Below are positions 1 to 6,313 of a DNA stretch of 7,240 nucleotides, in pieces. The stretch comes from Candidatus Hodarchaeota archaeon. GTDB lineage: Archaea > Asgardarchaeota > Heimdallarchaeia > Hodarchaeales > Hodarchaeaceae. Numbering within the stretch: the first letter of the stretch is position 1; every line of letters begins with the position of its first letter. The stretch spans positions 1 through 7,240 of the forward strand of contig JAEOTU010000284.1 of the NCBI GenBank assembly GCA_016839665.1, given 5' to 3'. The notes under the pieces were generated by a model. That model saw nothing but the letters and a program-made list of their open reading frames with translations. It did no database searches and was not told where the DNA came from. The translations under genes and the position numbers were made by a program.

Positions 1-2
1 CA

Positions 3-113
3 ATTGTTCTGACACTTTTAAGTTTAGGGGTTTTAATTCTACTGGGAGGTTTTCTAGTCATTGGGATTCTTATTCTGATATATTTGATGCTAACTGGAAA
101 TCGTTGGGACTAG
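3..113 (+). CDS. C-terminal end of a membrane protein (partial)
   Basis: The reading frame is open from the window edge to a TAG at 111-113. It encodes about 36 residues: an almost uninterrupted hydrophobic stretch (Ile, Val, Leu, Gly rich, roughly residues 1-30) followed by the short polar tail TGNRWD. This is what the last transmembrane helix of an integral or tail-anchored membrane protein looks like. The frame stops 19 bases before the convergent pterin-synthase gene, a normal tail-to-tail gene junction. No family can be recognised from this fragment. The call rests only on hydrophobicity, open frame and position. The other open plus-strand frame here is polar and has no such character. 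Confidence 0.55.
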   Translation: MVLTLLSLGVLILLGGFLVIGILILIYLMLTGNRWD

Positions 114-132
114 AGATTCTCTTTGTTAGTCA

Positions 133-627
133 TTATATTGAAGCAGAAAATTTAGCTTGATTTCCTCTATTTTCTACTATAGTGACATCTAGAATAGTGA
201 CCATATTAGGATAATTCTGCTGTAACCATAAACCAAGCTTATTATGGAAATAATAAGCCAAGTTTTCTGCGGTTGTCTGCACAATTCCATCGAGAATTCT
301 AACATCTTCTTTAGGAAAAGAGTATTCCTTATCAGCAACATAAATTTGCCAATTCTTACCTTTTAGTGTTGATTTAATTTGGAGTTTAGGTGAATCTTTA
401 GGAAGGAGGATTTTTTGATTCAATAGCTGCATTTCGTGCTGAATGGCGGCATTTACTGACCGAAAATCTATAGATGACGCGAGATCTACATGGGTGTATT
501 GGAGACGAACCTTTACTCGATAGTTATGACCGTGTAATCGGTCACATTTACTAAATCCGATTAAAAAATGACTAGCAGAGAAACTATTCTTAGGATGTGA
601 AAATATTAATTCAAGAGAGGGCATCAT
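133..627 (-). CDS. 6-pyruvoyl-tetrahydropterin synthase / QueD family protein
   Basis: This is a member of the T-fold pterin/deazapurine family that converts 7,8-dihydroneopterin triphosphate to pyruvoyl-tetrahydropterin or carboxy-tetrahydropterin, acting in pterin or queuosine/archaeosine biosynthesis. It reads as about 164 residues from the ATG at 627; an in-frame TTG one codon earlier is possible. Counting from that TTG, FSASHF supplies zinc ligand His21, and CDRLHGHNY supplies the family Cys29 and zinc ligands His33 and His35. TTAENLA (119-125) and VENRGNQA (152-159, Glu153) match the substrate-binding Glu motifs. An insertion of about 30 residues after LLPKDSP resembles archaeal versions. 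The usual Asp-His that precedes this stretch seems to read Asn-Gln (see findings). No Shine-Dalgarno precedes the ATG, but a TATA-like element lies about 26 bases upstream, so the mRNA may be leaderless. The family is sure; the exact product is not. Confidence 0.9.
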   Translation of the reverse strand: MMPSLELIFSHPKNSFSASHFLIGFSKCDRLHGHNYRVKVRLQYTHVDLASSIDFRSVNAAIQHEMQLLNQKILLPKDSPKLQIKSTLKGKNWQIYVADKEYSFPKEDVRILDGIVQTTAENLAYYFHNKLGLWLQQNYPNMVTILDVTIVENRGNQAKFSASI

Positions 628-649
628 CAATGACCAAGTGTTCCAATGT

Positions 650-657
650 TATTTAAA
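650..657 (-). promoter_or_regulatory. TATA-like box of the pterin-synthase gene
   Basis: On the minus strand this reads TTTAAATA, preceded by the purine-rich AAAGCAC as a possible BRE. Its centre is about 26 bases upstream of the ATG at 627, the archaeal TATA-to-start-site distance. This predicts transcription beginning at or next to the start codon, which fits the absence of a ribosome binding site. Confidence 0.5.
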
Positions 658-860
658 GTGCTTTTTCCTTCATGAAATTTTGATAAAACATGATTAACTT
701 CATTCCTAAAGAATCAGTAATTAATAGATAAATCTAATAGATGATTTCCATCCTATTTCAAACCTTCTTATTAAATGTTCATTGGGGATATTCAGATATT
801 ACTGAAATATTATTGCTTCTTTAATTCTTGGCCAATAATAATAGAACAGACTAAACCGCA

Positions 861-864
861 GGAG
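861..864 (+). promoter_or_regulatory. Ribosome binding site deciding a TTG start
   Basis: GGAG lies eight bases before the TTG at 873. There is no ATG or GTG in frame near the P-loop that would give a complete GTPase, so this Shine-Dalgarno supports the TTG as the true initiator. Confidence 0.6.
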
Positions 865-872
865 AAAACTCG

Positions 873-1397
873 TTGTCTGTTCAAGAATTCGCTACAAAAT
901 TAATCCTCATCGGAGATGGGAGAGTGGGAAAAACATCATTGTGCTCACATTTGCGTAACCAAAGAATCCCGGGAACATATGATCTCACAGTAGGAGTAAA
1001 CATCGAAGTTCATCAAACTTCCTTGAAGGGAACTTCTGTGAAACTTGTAATGTGGGATTTGGCTGGACAAGAACGTTTCAGTTGTGTCCGGAGTGATTTT
1101 TATTTCGGGAGTCGTGTTGCTTTAATTGTATTTGACCTTCAAAACCGAGGGTCTTTCTTTGATGTAAAACATTGGGTTCGAGAGTTGAAACGACACAGTC
1201 CTAGTACCCCTTTTATAATTGTAGGGAATAAAACAGACCTTCAAAAGAGAGAAGTTTCCAAAGGAGAAGCAGAAAATCTCGCACGGGAATTATTTGCTCC
1301 TTATTTTGAAACTAGTGCCTTAAAAGGAGAAAATGTTAACGAATTATTCCAGATGGCGGCACACATGGCTCTTCGCGAGACAGTGGTTGCCTATTAA
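873..1397 (+). CDS. Rab/Ras-like small GTPase
   Basis: This is a 174-residue single-domain GTP-binding switch protein of the Ras superfamily. All five G motifs are present in order: P-loop GDGRVGKT (14-21), switch I Thr39 in DLTVGVNI, G3 WDLAGQE (61-67, with the conserved Gln66), G4 NKTD (119-122) and G5 ETSA (146-149). The WDLAGQE motif and overall spacing are most like Rab-type GTPases, so it should bind and hydrolyse GTP. It ends in VVAY, with no C-terminal cysteine motif for prenylation and no hypervariable tail, unlike eukaryotic Rabs; it is probably soluble or recruited by a partner. Translation starts at TTG behind GGAG. It is divergent from the pterin-synthase gene and is followed by a U-tract terminator, so it is likely monocistronic. 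Such GTPases are abundant in Asgard archaea, which is the main lineage clue here. Its target pathway cannot be told from sequence. Confidence 0.95.
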   Translation: MSVQEFATKLILIGDGRVGKTSLCSHLRNQRIPGTYDLTVGVNIEVHQTSLKGTSVKLVMWDLAGQERFSCVRSDFYFGSRVALIVFDLQNRGSFFDVKHWVRELKRHSPSTPFIIVGNKTDLQKREVSKGEAENLARELFAPYFETSALKGENVNELFQMAAHMALRETVVAY

Positions 1398-1402
1398 CCA
1401 TG

Positions 1403-1420
1403 AAGAGACGTTTTTTCTCT
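1403..1420 (+). terminator. Likely U-tract terminator after the GTPase gene
   Basis: Six bases after the GTPase stop codon, AGAGA (1404-1408) can pair with TCTCT (1416-1420) around a run of six T (1411-1416). Archaeal termination depends mainly on the U-tract, with the weak hairpin optional. A second T-rich stretch (1454-1467) could act as backup. Confidence 0.45.
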
Positions 1421-1759
1421 GTGTAATTATCTCAATACCTGAAAAGGATCTTAATTTTTCTTTATTCTAGTAAGATCTAACTGGGATAGCTTTCAAAGGG
1501 ATTGAGAGTTCCAAACTTTCAATGGATCTGATGATAGGACAGTTAACACTGTTACACCTAGACCCGATAGGATTTGCAATGTGTGCAAATGTAATATTAG
1601 CTTCTTTCAAACAATCAAGGAGAAATTCATTAGTTAAGATTGGTTGTAAGAATATCCACTCGAAACTTTCTAAAATTAATTATATTTCCATACTTACTGC
1701 GAAGATATTCGTTCTTAACTTCCGTACTGGAATATTTGTATCATAATGGTGAAATGTAG
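1421..1759 (+). other. Long intergenic stretch with a doubtful ORF and possible zinc-finger debris
   Basis: About 340 bases separate the GTPase gene from the next convincing gene. An ATG-started ORF at 1522-1746 could give 74 residues, but it has no recognisable domain, a Lys/Ile/Asn-rich composition typical of translated AT-rich spacer, and no clear ribosome binding site, so I do not call it a gene. In another frame (open 1506-1637, no start codon) the sequence encodes RICNVCKCNISFF, a Cys-x2-Cys-x-Cys cluster (1575-1592). Just after that frame ends, the first frame gives KIGCKNIHSK (Cys at 1645-1647, His at 1657-1659). The combination vaguely resembles a frameshifted small zinc finger. The end of the region should hold the promoter of the membrane-protein gene, but I see no clear TATA box. 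Confidence 0.4.
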
Positions 1760-2395
1760 ATGGTTCAGGGCACTAGGATACAACGAAGAAGATTTATTGT
1801 CCTAATTTTAATTATAGGTGCTATCAGCGGATCTACTTTTCAAGTGAATAGTCATCCTTCTGACGTGACCGTTGTACCTCTTCAACTTATCCAAGTGGCC
1901 AATTCTCTCACGGCTTTCAAAGCTGATCAAATTAATGTGAGTATTTCGATAACCAATGTTTATTTTCAGGACATTCTCAACGTTTCTATGACAGTTACAA
2001 TTCCTTCAGAAGTAGAATTCTTAAACAGTTCAGCAACAGATCTTGAAATCGAAAAAGATGCCGAAAAATTTGATTATACTCTCGGTACTCTTCAGGTAGA
2101 AAAAAAGGCAATTTTTTCAATTACATACAATGTTACATCTTCTGAGTCGATATCTATAACCCTACAACCTGTGAATGTTTCGTTTCAGTTATTAAATGGA
2201 ATTTCAGGATACGAATTATCAAATTCTGAAGAAATTTTACTGAAAGGGGAAAGAATAGTAACAACAACACAATCTCTCCTTCCTATACCGAAAGGGAAAA
2301 CCCCCGCAAACCCAATTCTACCAATTATAGGGTATCTCTTACCTTTAATTGTGTTCAGTCTAAGTGTAGTTGTTCTTAGACGCAGAAAACATTAG
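1760..2395 (+). CDS. Secreted-type single-pass membrane protein with one beta-sandwich-like ectodomain
   Basis: This is a 211-residue predicted surface or extracytoplasmic membrane protein. A basic N-terminus (RRRR at about 9-11) leads into a hydrophobic segment (12-27) like a signal peptide or signal anchor. Residues about 38-165 form an outer domain of alternating beta-type strands with the pattern ITNVYFQDILNVSMTVTIP, as in DUF11/CARDB-like or translocon-associated-protein-beta-like immunoglobulin-type folds. A Pro-rich linker (173-189) precedes a C-terminal transmembrane helix (about 186-206) and the basic cytoplasmic tail RRRKH. Five N-x-S/T sequons (Asn59, 74, 89, 124, 139) suggest heavy N-glycosylation of the outer domain. 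The start is the ATG at 1760, six bases after GGTGA; another ATG at 1746 is out of frame. It follows the GTPase gene on the same strand but 360 bases away. The topology is well supported; the function is unknown. Confidence 0.8.
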   Translation: MVQGTRIQRRRFIVLILIIGAISGSTFQVNSHPSDVTVVPLQLIQVANSLTAFKADQINVSISITNVYFQDILNVSMTVTIPSEVEFLNSSATDLEIEKDAEKFDYTLGTLQVEKKAIFSITYNVTSSESISITLQPVNVSFQLLNGISGYELSNSEEILLKGERIVTTTQSLLPIPKGKTPANPILPIIGYLLPLIVFSLSVVVLRRRKH

Positions 2396-2546
2396 ATCTA
2401 TTCGATTATCACAAAGGACTCTTTTATTTCAAGGATTTTTGATTTTGAAGATCTTATTCAAAAAATAAATCTTACAAACATTCGCAAGAATAAATTAAAA
2501 TTCCAAGCTCAATAAAAGATAAGTACGAAGATAGTGTTTTAGAAAC

Positions 2547-2565
2547 TCTATATCTTTAAAGGTGA
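2547..2565 (+). promoter_or_regulatory. Start-region signals of the gcvP operon
   Basis: AAAGGTGA (2558-2565) is a Shine-Dalgarno-like stretch eight bases before the ATG at 2574, which favours that ATG over the GTG at 2562 that lies inside it. Just upstream, TCTATATCT (2548-2554 region) is TATA-like and about 23 bases from the ATG, so a leaderless transcript is an alternative reading. Both readings choose the same ATG. No riboswitch-like structure was recognised in the 178-base spacer. Confidence 0.4.
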
Positions 2566-2573
2566 AGACGTCA

Positions 2574-3989
2574 ATGACATTGCCACGGTTTTCTCATCCT
2601 TATTTACCTCAAACTGATACTCAAATAAAAGCAATGCTTGAAACAATAGGTGTAACCTCTATTGATGACTTATTCTCAGGTATTCCAAATGAATTACGCT
2701 TTTCAGAAAAGCTAGATCTTCCTAACGCTCACACTGAACAAGAAACATTAAATATTATTAGAAACATTCTTGCTCAGAATATTAGACTAGATAAGATCCC
2801 ATCCTTTTTAGGAGCAGGAATCTTTCATCATTTCATTCCAACGGTTGTTTCAACTCTAATTAGCAGATCAGAATTTTATACGTCTTATACTCCATATGCC
2901 CCTGAGATCTCTCAAGGTATGCTTCAAGCATTATGGGAATATCAGTCAATGGTTGCTGAACTTACAAAATTAGATCTTGTTAACTCATCTATGTATGATA
3001 TGGCTACAGCTTTAGGAGAAGCATCCTTGATGTGCACTCGAGTGACGAGAAAATCCATTTTTCTGGTTCCAGCTTATCTTCAACCAGAAAGACTTCAAAC
3101 TCTTCAAACTTATGCTCAGGGACCACAGATTTCCATAAAAACGTACCCTTTTAATCGAGAAAAGGGAAATGTTGATTTAAACGCATTAATAGAGTTAACA
3201 GAAGCTTATAAAGGGGAAATCTCAGGGATTTATGTTGAAAATCCGAATTTCTTTGGTATTATTGAAGGAGAAGCTGAAAAAATTGGCAAAATAGCTCATA
3301 ATTTAGAAGCAATATTTGTTGTAGGAATAGACCCTATTTCTTTAGGAATTATAAAGTCACCAGGTGATTATGGAGCAGACATAGCCATAGGAGAGGGACA
3401 ATCCCTCGGATTACCAATGAATTTTGGTGGTCCTTTACTGGGTATTTTTGCAGTAAAGAATGAAAGAACACTTTCAAGGGCTTTACCTGGGCGAATCATT
3501 GGTCTCACAACCGAAATGAAATCTTCAACCAGAGCTTTTACTATGACACTACAAACCCGAGAGCAACATATTCGACGTGAAAAGGCTACATCGAACATTT
3601 GTACTAATAATGCCCTTTGTGCTCTTGCCTCTACTATTTATTTGAGTTTATTAGGTCCAAGGGGTTTAAAACAGCTAGCAGAAATCTGTATGGCTCGCAC
3701 AACATATCTGTTAGAAGAACTACAATCTCTTAAGGGCATTAATTCACCCTATTTTTCTGGATCGCCTTTTAAAGAATTTATTTTTCAGCTAGACTCAAAA
3801 TTTCCTGCAGAGAAATTTGAATCATTTCTTAACGCAAATAATATTCAAGGAGGCTTCCCACTCCAACCATATTTTCCAGAATTAAAAGGGTGTTATCTTT
3901 CTGCAGCAACAGAAATGACATCAACAGTAGATATAGACCAATTCTCCAAAAAAATCCAAGAATTTCTTACACAACAAGGAGGTTATTGA
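2574..3989 (+). CDS. gcvPA: Glycine dehydrogenase (decarboxylating) subunit 1, P-protein alpha chain
   Basis: This is the N-terminal half of the split P-protein, which with GcvPB decarboxylates glycine and passes the aminomethyl group to lipoylated GcvH in the glycine cleavage system (or forms glycine when the system runs in reverse). It has 471 residues from the ATG at 2574, a normal length for the alpha chain. Family landmarks, counted from that ATG, are an N-terminal HPYLPQTD helix region (8-15), FLGAG (78-82), YTPYAPEISQGMLQALWEYQ (105-124) and SSMYDMATALGEA (138-150). Further on come GEGQSLGLPMNFGGP and EQHIRREKATSNICTNNAL. The chain has a type I PLP-enzyme fold but no PLP lysine, which sits in the beta chain. 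The usual YDGATA reads YDMATA here. It abuts gcvPB directly. The GTG at 2562 would add four residues, but the likely ribosome binding site overlaps it. Confidence 0.97.
   Translation: MTLPRFSHPYLPQTDTQIKAMLETIGVTSIDDLFSGIPNELRFSEKLDLPNAHTEQETLNIIRNILAQNIRLDKIPSFLGAGIFHHFIPTVVSTLISRSEFYTSYTPYAPEISQGMLQALWEYQSMVAELTKLDLVNSSMYDMATALGEASLMCTRVTRKSIFLVPAYLQPERLQTLQTYAQGPQISIKTYPFNREKGNVDLNALIELTEAYKGEISGIYVENPNFFGIIEGEAEKIGKIAHNLEAIFVVGIDPISLGIIKSPGDYGADIAIGEGQSLGLPMNFGGPLLGIFAVKNERTLSRALPGRIIGLTTEMKSSTRAFTMTLQTREQHIRREKATSNICTNNALCALASTIYLSLLGPRGLKQLAEICMARTTYLLEELQSLKGINSPYFSGSPFKEFIFQLDSKFPAEKFESFLNANNIQGGFPLQPYFPELKGCYLSAATEMTSTVDIDQFSKKIQEFLTQQGGY
3976..3983 (+). promoter_or_regulatory. Strong Shine-Dalgarno for gcvPB inside gcvPA
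   Basis: AAGGAGGT, a near-perfect anti-16S match, lies within the last codons of gcvPA, six bases before the gcvPB ATG. It is the strongest ribosome binding site in the window and should keep synthesis of the beta chain efficient and coupled to the alpha chain. Confidence 0.8.
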
Positions 3990-5519
3990 ATGTTCAAACA
4001 GACAATGTGGGAAAAAACACTGATATTTGAACAATCAATTCCTGGGAGAATAGGGCATCAGGTAGAGGAATTAGGTGAAGAAGAGAAAGAGTTGCTTGCT
4101 CGTGCAAAACGAAAAATTCCTAAACATCTTTTACGTGAAGATTCACTTGCTCTTCCAGAAATAAGTGAACTTGGAGTAGTTCGACATTATACAAGGCTGT
4201 CGCAGATGAACTATGGAATTGATTCAGGATTTTATCCATTGGGTAGTTGTACGATGAAATATAATCCTAAGATCTGTGATCTTGTTGCTTCATTCCCAGA
4301 GGTACAAAATATCCATCCATATCAAGATCCTAGTATGGTTCAAGGATCACTTCAAACTATGTATGAATTAGCTAGTTGGTTAGCTGAACTTTCAGGAATG
4401 ACGAAAGTAACTCTCCAACCAGCTGCGGGAGCTCATGGAGAATATACAGGTATGATGATAGTCCGTAAATACCATGTACTACAAGGTAATCTTGATGTAA
4501 AAAGAGAAATAATTGTCCCTGATAGCGCACATGGAACAAACCCCGCCACCGTGACAATGTGCGGGTTTAAAGCTGTCGTTATACCATCCCATAGAGATGG
4601 GTGTGTTGATCTAACAGCTTTAGAAGCTGCTGTTACTGAAAGAACTGCAGGTATAATGTTAACGAATCCCAACACTCTGGGCATCTTTGAACCAAATATT
4701 GAAAAAATTATTAGAATTATTCATGATGTTGACGGCTTAGCATACTATGATGGGGCGAATTTCAATGCCATTATGGGTAAGGTACGACCTGGAGATATGG
4801 GGTTTGATATTGTACATTTTAACCTTCATAAAACATTTGGTACTCCGCATGGTGGTGGGGGACCAGGTGCAGGACCAGTTGGAGTCATTAAACGATTGGA
4901 ACCATTCTTGCCTGTACCAAGCATCGATTTTAATCCTATAACTAAAGAATTTTTTTTCCAATATAACCATCCTAATACAATTGGCAAAGTGCGAAGTTAT
5001 TTCGGTAATTTCTCTACTAATCTCCGAGCATATACTTACATTCTACGATTAGGTTATGACGGATTAAAAGCTGTATCAGAAATGGCTGTGTTGAACGCAA
5101 ACTACATGAAAGCTAAGTGTCAGACTATAAAAGATTTTTCAGTGCCTTACGGTGAAAATTCTTTCTGTATGCATGAATTTGTACTCTCAGCTAAACAGTT
5201 AGCCAGGCAAAAAAATATTTCTGCCCTTGATGTATCAAAATACATCCTCGATCATGGTTTTCATCCACCAACGATATATTTTCCTTTAATTGTGCCTGAA
5301 GCGTTGATGATTGAACCAACTGAGTCAGAACCAAAAGAGATGATGGATGGTTTCATCAAAATTTTAGAAAAGATTTCAAAATTAGTAGACTCACAACAGC
5401 AAGACCGTATCTTAGAAGCACCACTTAACACTTCAATAGGTCGTGTTGATGATGTTAAAGCTGCCAGACAACCGATATTAAGCTATCGGATGTTAAAAAG
5501 GCAGAAAGAAAAATTATAA
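3990..5519 (+). CDS. gcvPB: Glycine dehydrogenase (decarboxylating) subunit 2, P-protein beta chain
   Basis: This is the PLP-carrying half of the split glycine decarboxylase, with 509 residues. The N-terminus LIFEQSIPGRIG (11-22) is the usual beta-chain opening. Then follow MNYGIDSGFYPLGSCTMKYNP (73-93), LQPAAGAHGEY (142-152), DSAHGTNPAT (178-187) and YDGANFNA (253-260), whose Asp254 should contact the PLP ring nitrogen. FNLHKTFGTPHGGGGPG (277-293) holds Lys281, expected to form the Schiff base with PLP, and the glycine-rich loop. The start ATG follows the gcvPA TGA with no gap, and the strong Shine-Dalgarno at 3976-3983 supports it over the internal ATG six codons on. The C-terminus is complete. 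The gene ends three bases from the convergent translin-like gene. GcvT, GcvH and lipoamide dehydrogenase must be encoded elsewhere. Confidence 0.98.
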   Translation: MFKQTMWEKTLIFEQSIPGRIGHQVEELGEEEKELLARAKRKIPKHLLREDSLALPEISELGVVRHYTRLSQMNYGIDSGFYPLGSCTMKYNPKICDLVASFPEVQNIHPYQDPSMVQGSLQTMYELASWLAELSGMTKVTLQPAAGAHGEYTGMMIVRKYHVLQGNLDVKREIIVPDSAHGTNPATVTMCGFKAVVIPSHRDGCVDLTALEAAVTERTAGIMLTNPNTLGIFEPNIEKIIRIIHDVDGLAYYDGANFNAIMGKVRPGDMGFDIVHFNLHKTFGTPHGGGGPGAGPVGVIKRLEPFLPVPSIDFNPITKEFFFQYNHPNTIGKVRSYFGNFSTNLRAYTYILRLGYDGLKAVSEMAVLNANYMKAKCQTIKDFSVPYGENSFCMHEFVLSAKQLARQKNISALDVSKYILDHGFHPPTIYFPLIVPEALMIEPTESEPKEMMDGFIKILEKISKLVDSQQQDRILEAPLNTSIGRVDDVKAARQPILSYRMLKRQKEKL

Positions 5520-5522
5520 GCC

Positions 5523-6176
5523 TTATTCGTCATTTTGTGGTTTATCCTCTTTTAAATAGGTTTGAAGCATCTTATCAAATGTTGTAACAAGGTCCAATCT
5601 ATTAAGAGAGAGTACGACATCCCCTCGGGTTTTTTCTGTAATGTTTCGAGCAAAATCTGTCTTTCTTCGTAAATTAAAAGTTAACCCATCAGGATAATCT
5701 AACGTAATTAAAAATGAATATAGGTCATCCATCACATCAAGTGCTTTAATCGCAATCTCATTGTCTTTTTCTCTTAGTGAGTCCAGAGCTACACGGCGTA
5801 ACTCACCAATAAAATCAGGAATGCCATGAAGATATGCTAAATATGGAATTTTCAAGTCAGTATAATTGGGTAAAGGTTTTTCTTGAAGGAAGGAATGAAG
5901 AAAAACCGCCTCTGCATATTCTTGATTACAGGACATCACCATACCAAAGGGTGACGGACTCATTCCTTGAGCCAATTTATTTATTCGAATAATTAGTGTA
6001 GTATTCTCTTTAATCATTTTTTCGGCTTTGATTATTTCTTTCCGATGTAAATGACGAATGGCGATTGAGGAATTTCGAATTGAAAGTCGGCCTAGTTTAA
6101 TTAACTCTTCCCGTGCTTCATTATCATGTTCCATCTTATTTCGTATTTCAGAAAACATTTCTTCATATTCAACCAT
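5523..6176 (-). CDS. Translin/TRAX-family protein (archaeal translin-like nuclease)
   Basis: This is a 217-residue all-helical protein of the translin superfamily, which in eukaryotes forms the translin-TRAX (C3PO) RNA-binding and RNA-cleaving complex; archaeal homologues form TRAX-like oligomers. Family landmarks are an N-terminal helix with AREELIKLGRLSIRNSSIAIRHLHR (21-45), NQEYAEAVFLHSFL (84-97) and YLAYLHGIPDFIGELRRVALDSL (112-134). DVMDDLYSFLITLDYPD (147-163), LRRKTDFARNITEKTRGD (169-186) complete the set. Glu86 and Glu89 of QEYAEA and Glu125 of GELRR sit where TRAX carries catalytic acidic residues, so nuclease activity is plausible but inferred. The start ATG at 6176 is preceded by AGGT seven bases upstream, and TTAAAATA about 43 bases upstream could be the TATA box. 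It lies downstream of tRNA-Leu on the same strand, with a 137-base gap, and may have its own promoter. Confidence 0.88.
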   Translation of the reverse strand: MVEYEEMFSEIRNKMEHDNEAREELIKLGRLSIRNSSIAIRHLHRKEIIKAEKMIKENTTLIIRINKLAQGMSPSPFGMVMSCNQEYAEAVFLHSFLQEKPLPNYTDLKIPYLAYLHGIPDFIGELRRVALDSLREKDNEIAIKALDVMDDLYSFLITLDYPDGLTFNLRRKTDFARNITEKTRGDVVLSLNRLDLVTTFDKMLQTYLKEDKPQNDE

Positions 6177-6214
6177 TTCAATTACCTGATTTCCATCATG
6201 TCATCTTTCATCTA

Positions 6215-6222
6215 TTATTTTA
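6215..6222 (-). promoter_or_regulatory. Possible TATA box of the translin-like gene
   Basis: The minus strand reads TTAAAATA, centred about 43 bases before the start codon. A transcript beginning about 26 bases downstream would have a leader of roughly 17 bases containing the AGGT ribosome binding site. AT-rich surroundings make chance likely. Confidence 0.3.
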
Positions 6223-6313
6223 ACCATTATTAAGTCTTAATCAGCCACAATAGCAAATCTATTGCTTAAGAATTCGTGATATCAATATCTGAGTCACAAA
6301 TACCATGATAATA

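Noticed and set aside
739..805. Possible C/D-box guide RNA (GATGATT followed 55 bases later by CTGA)
   Set aside because: The C box is imperfect, no convincing C' or D' boxes lie between, and the boxes are not flanked by a terminal stem.
1522..1746. 74-codon ATG-started ORF in the spacer after the GTPase gene
   Set aside because: No domain, no ribosome binding site, and composition like translated AT-rich spacer; described only within the intergenic entry.
4372..4970. Several minus-strand ORFs inside gcvPB and gcvPA
   Set aside because: They are shadows of strongly conserved plus-strand coding sequence and show no family features.
6229..6266. Two small inverted repeats (ATTAAG-T-CTTAAT, and AGCAA/TTGCT) between tRNA-Leu and the translin-like gene
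   Set aside because: Short, AT-rich and without an adjacent U-tract; chance is a sufficient explanation, though an operator cannot be excluded.
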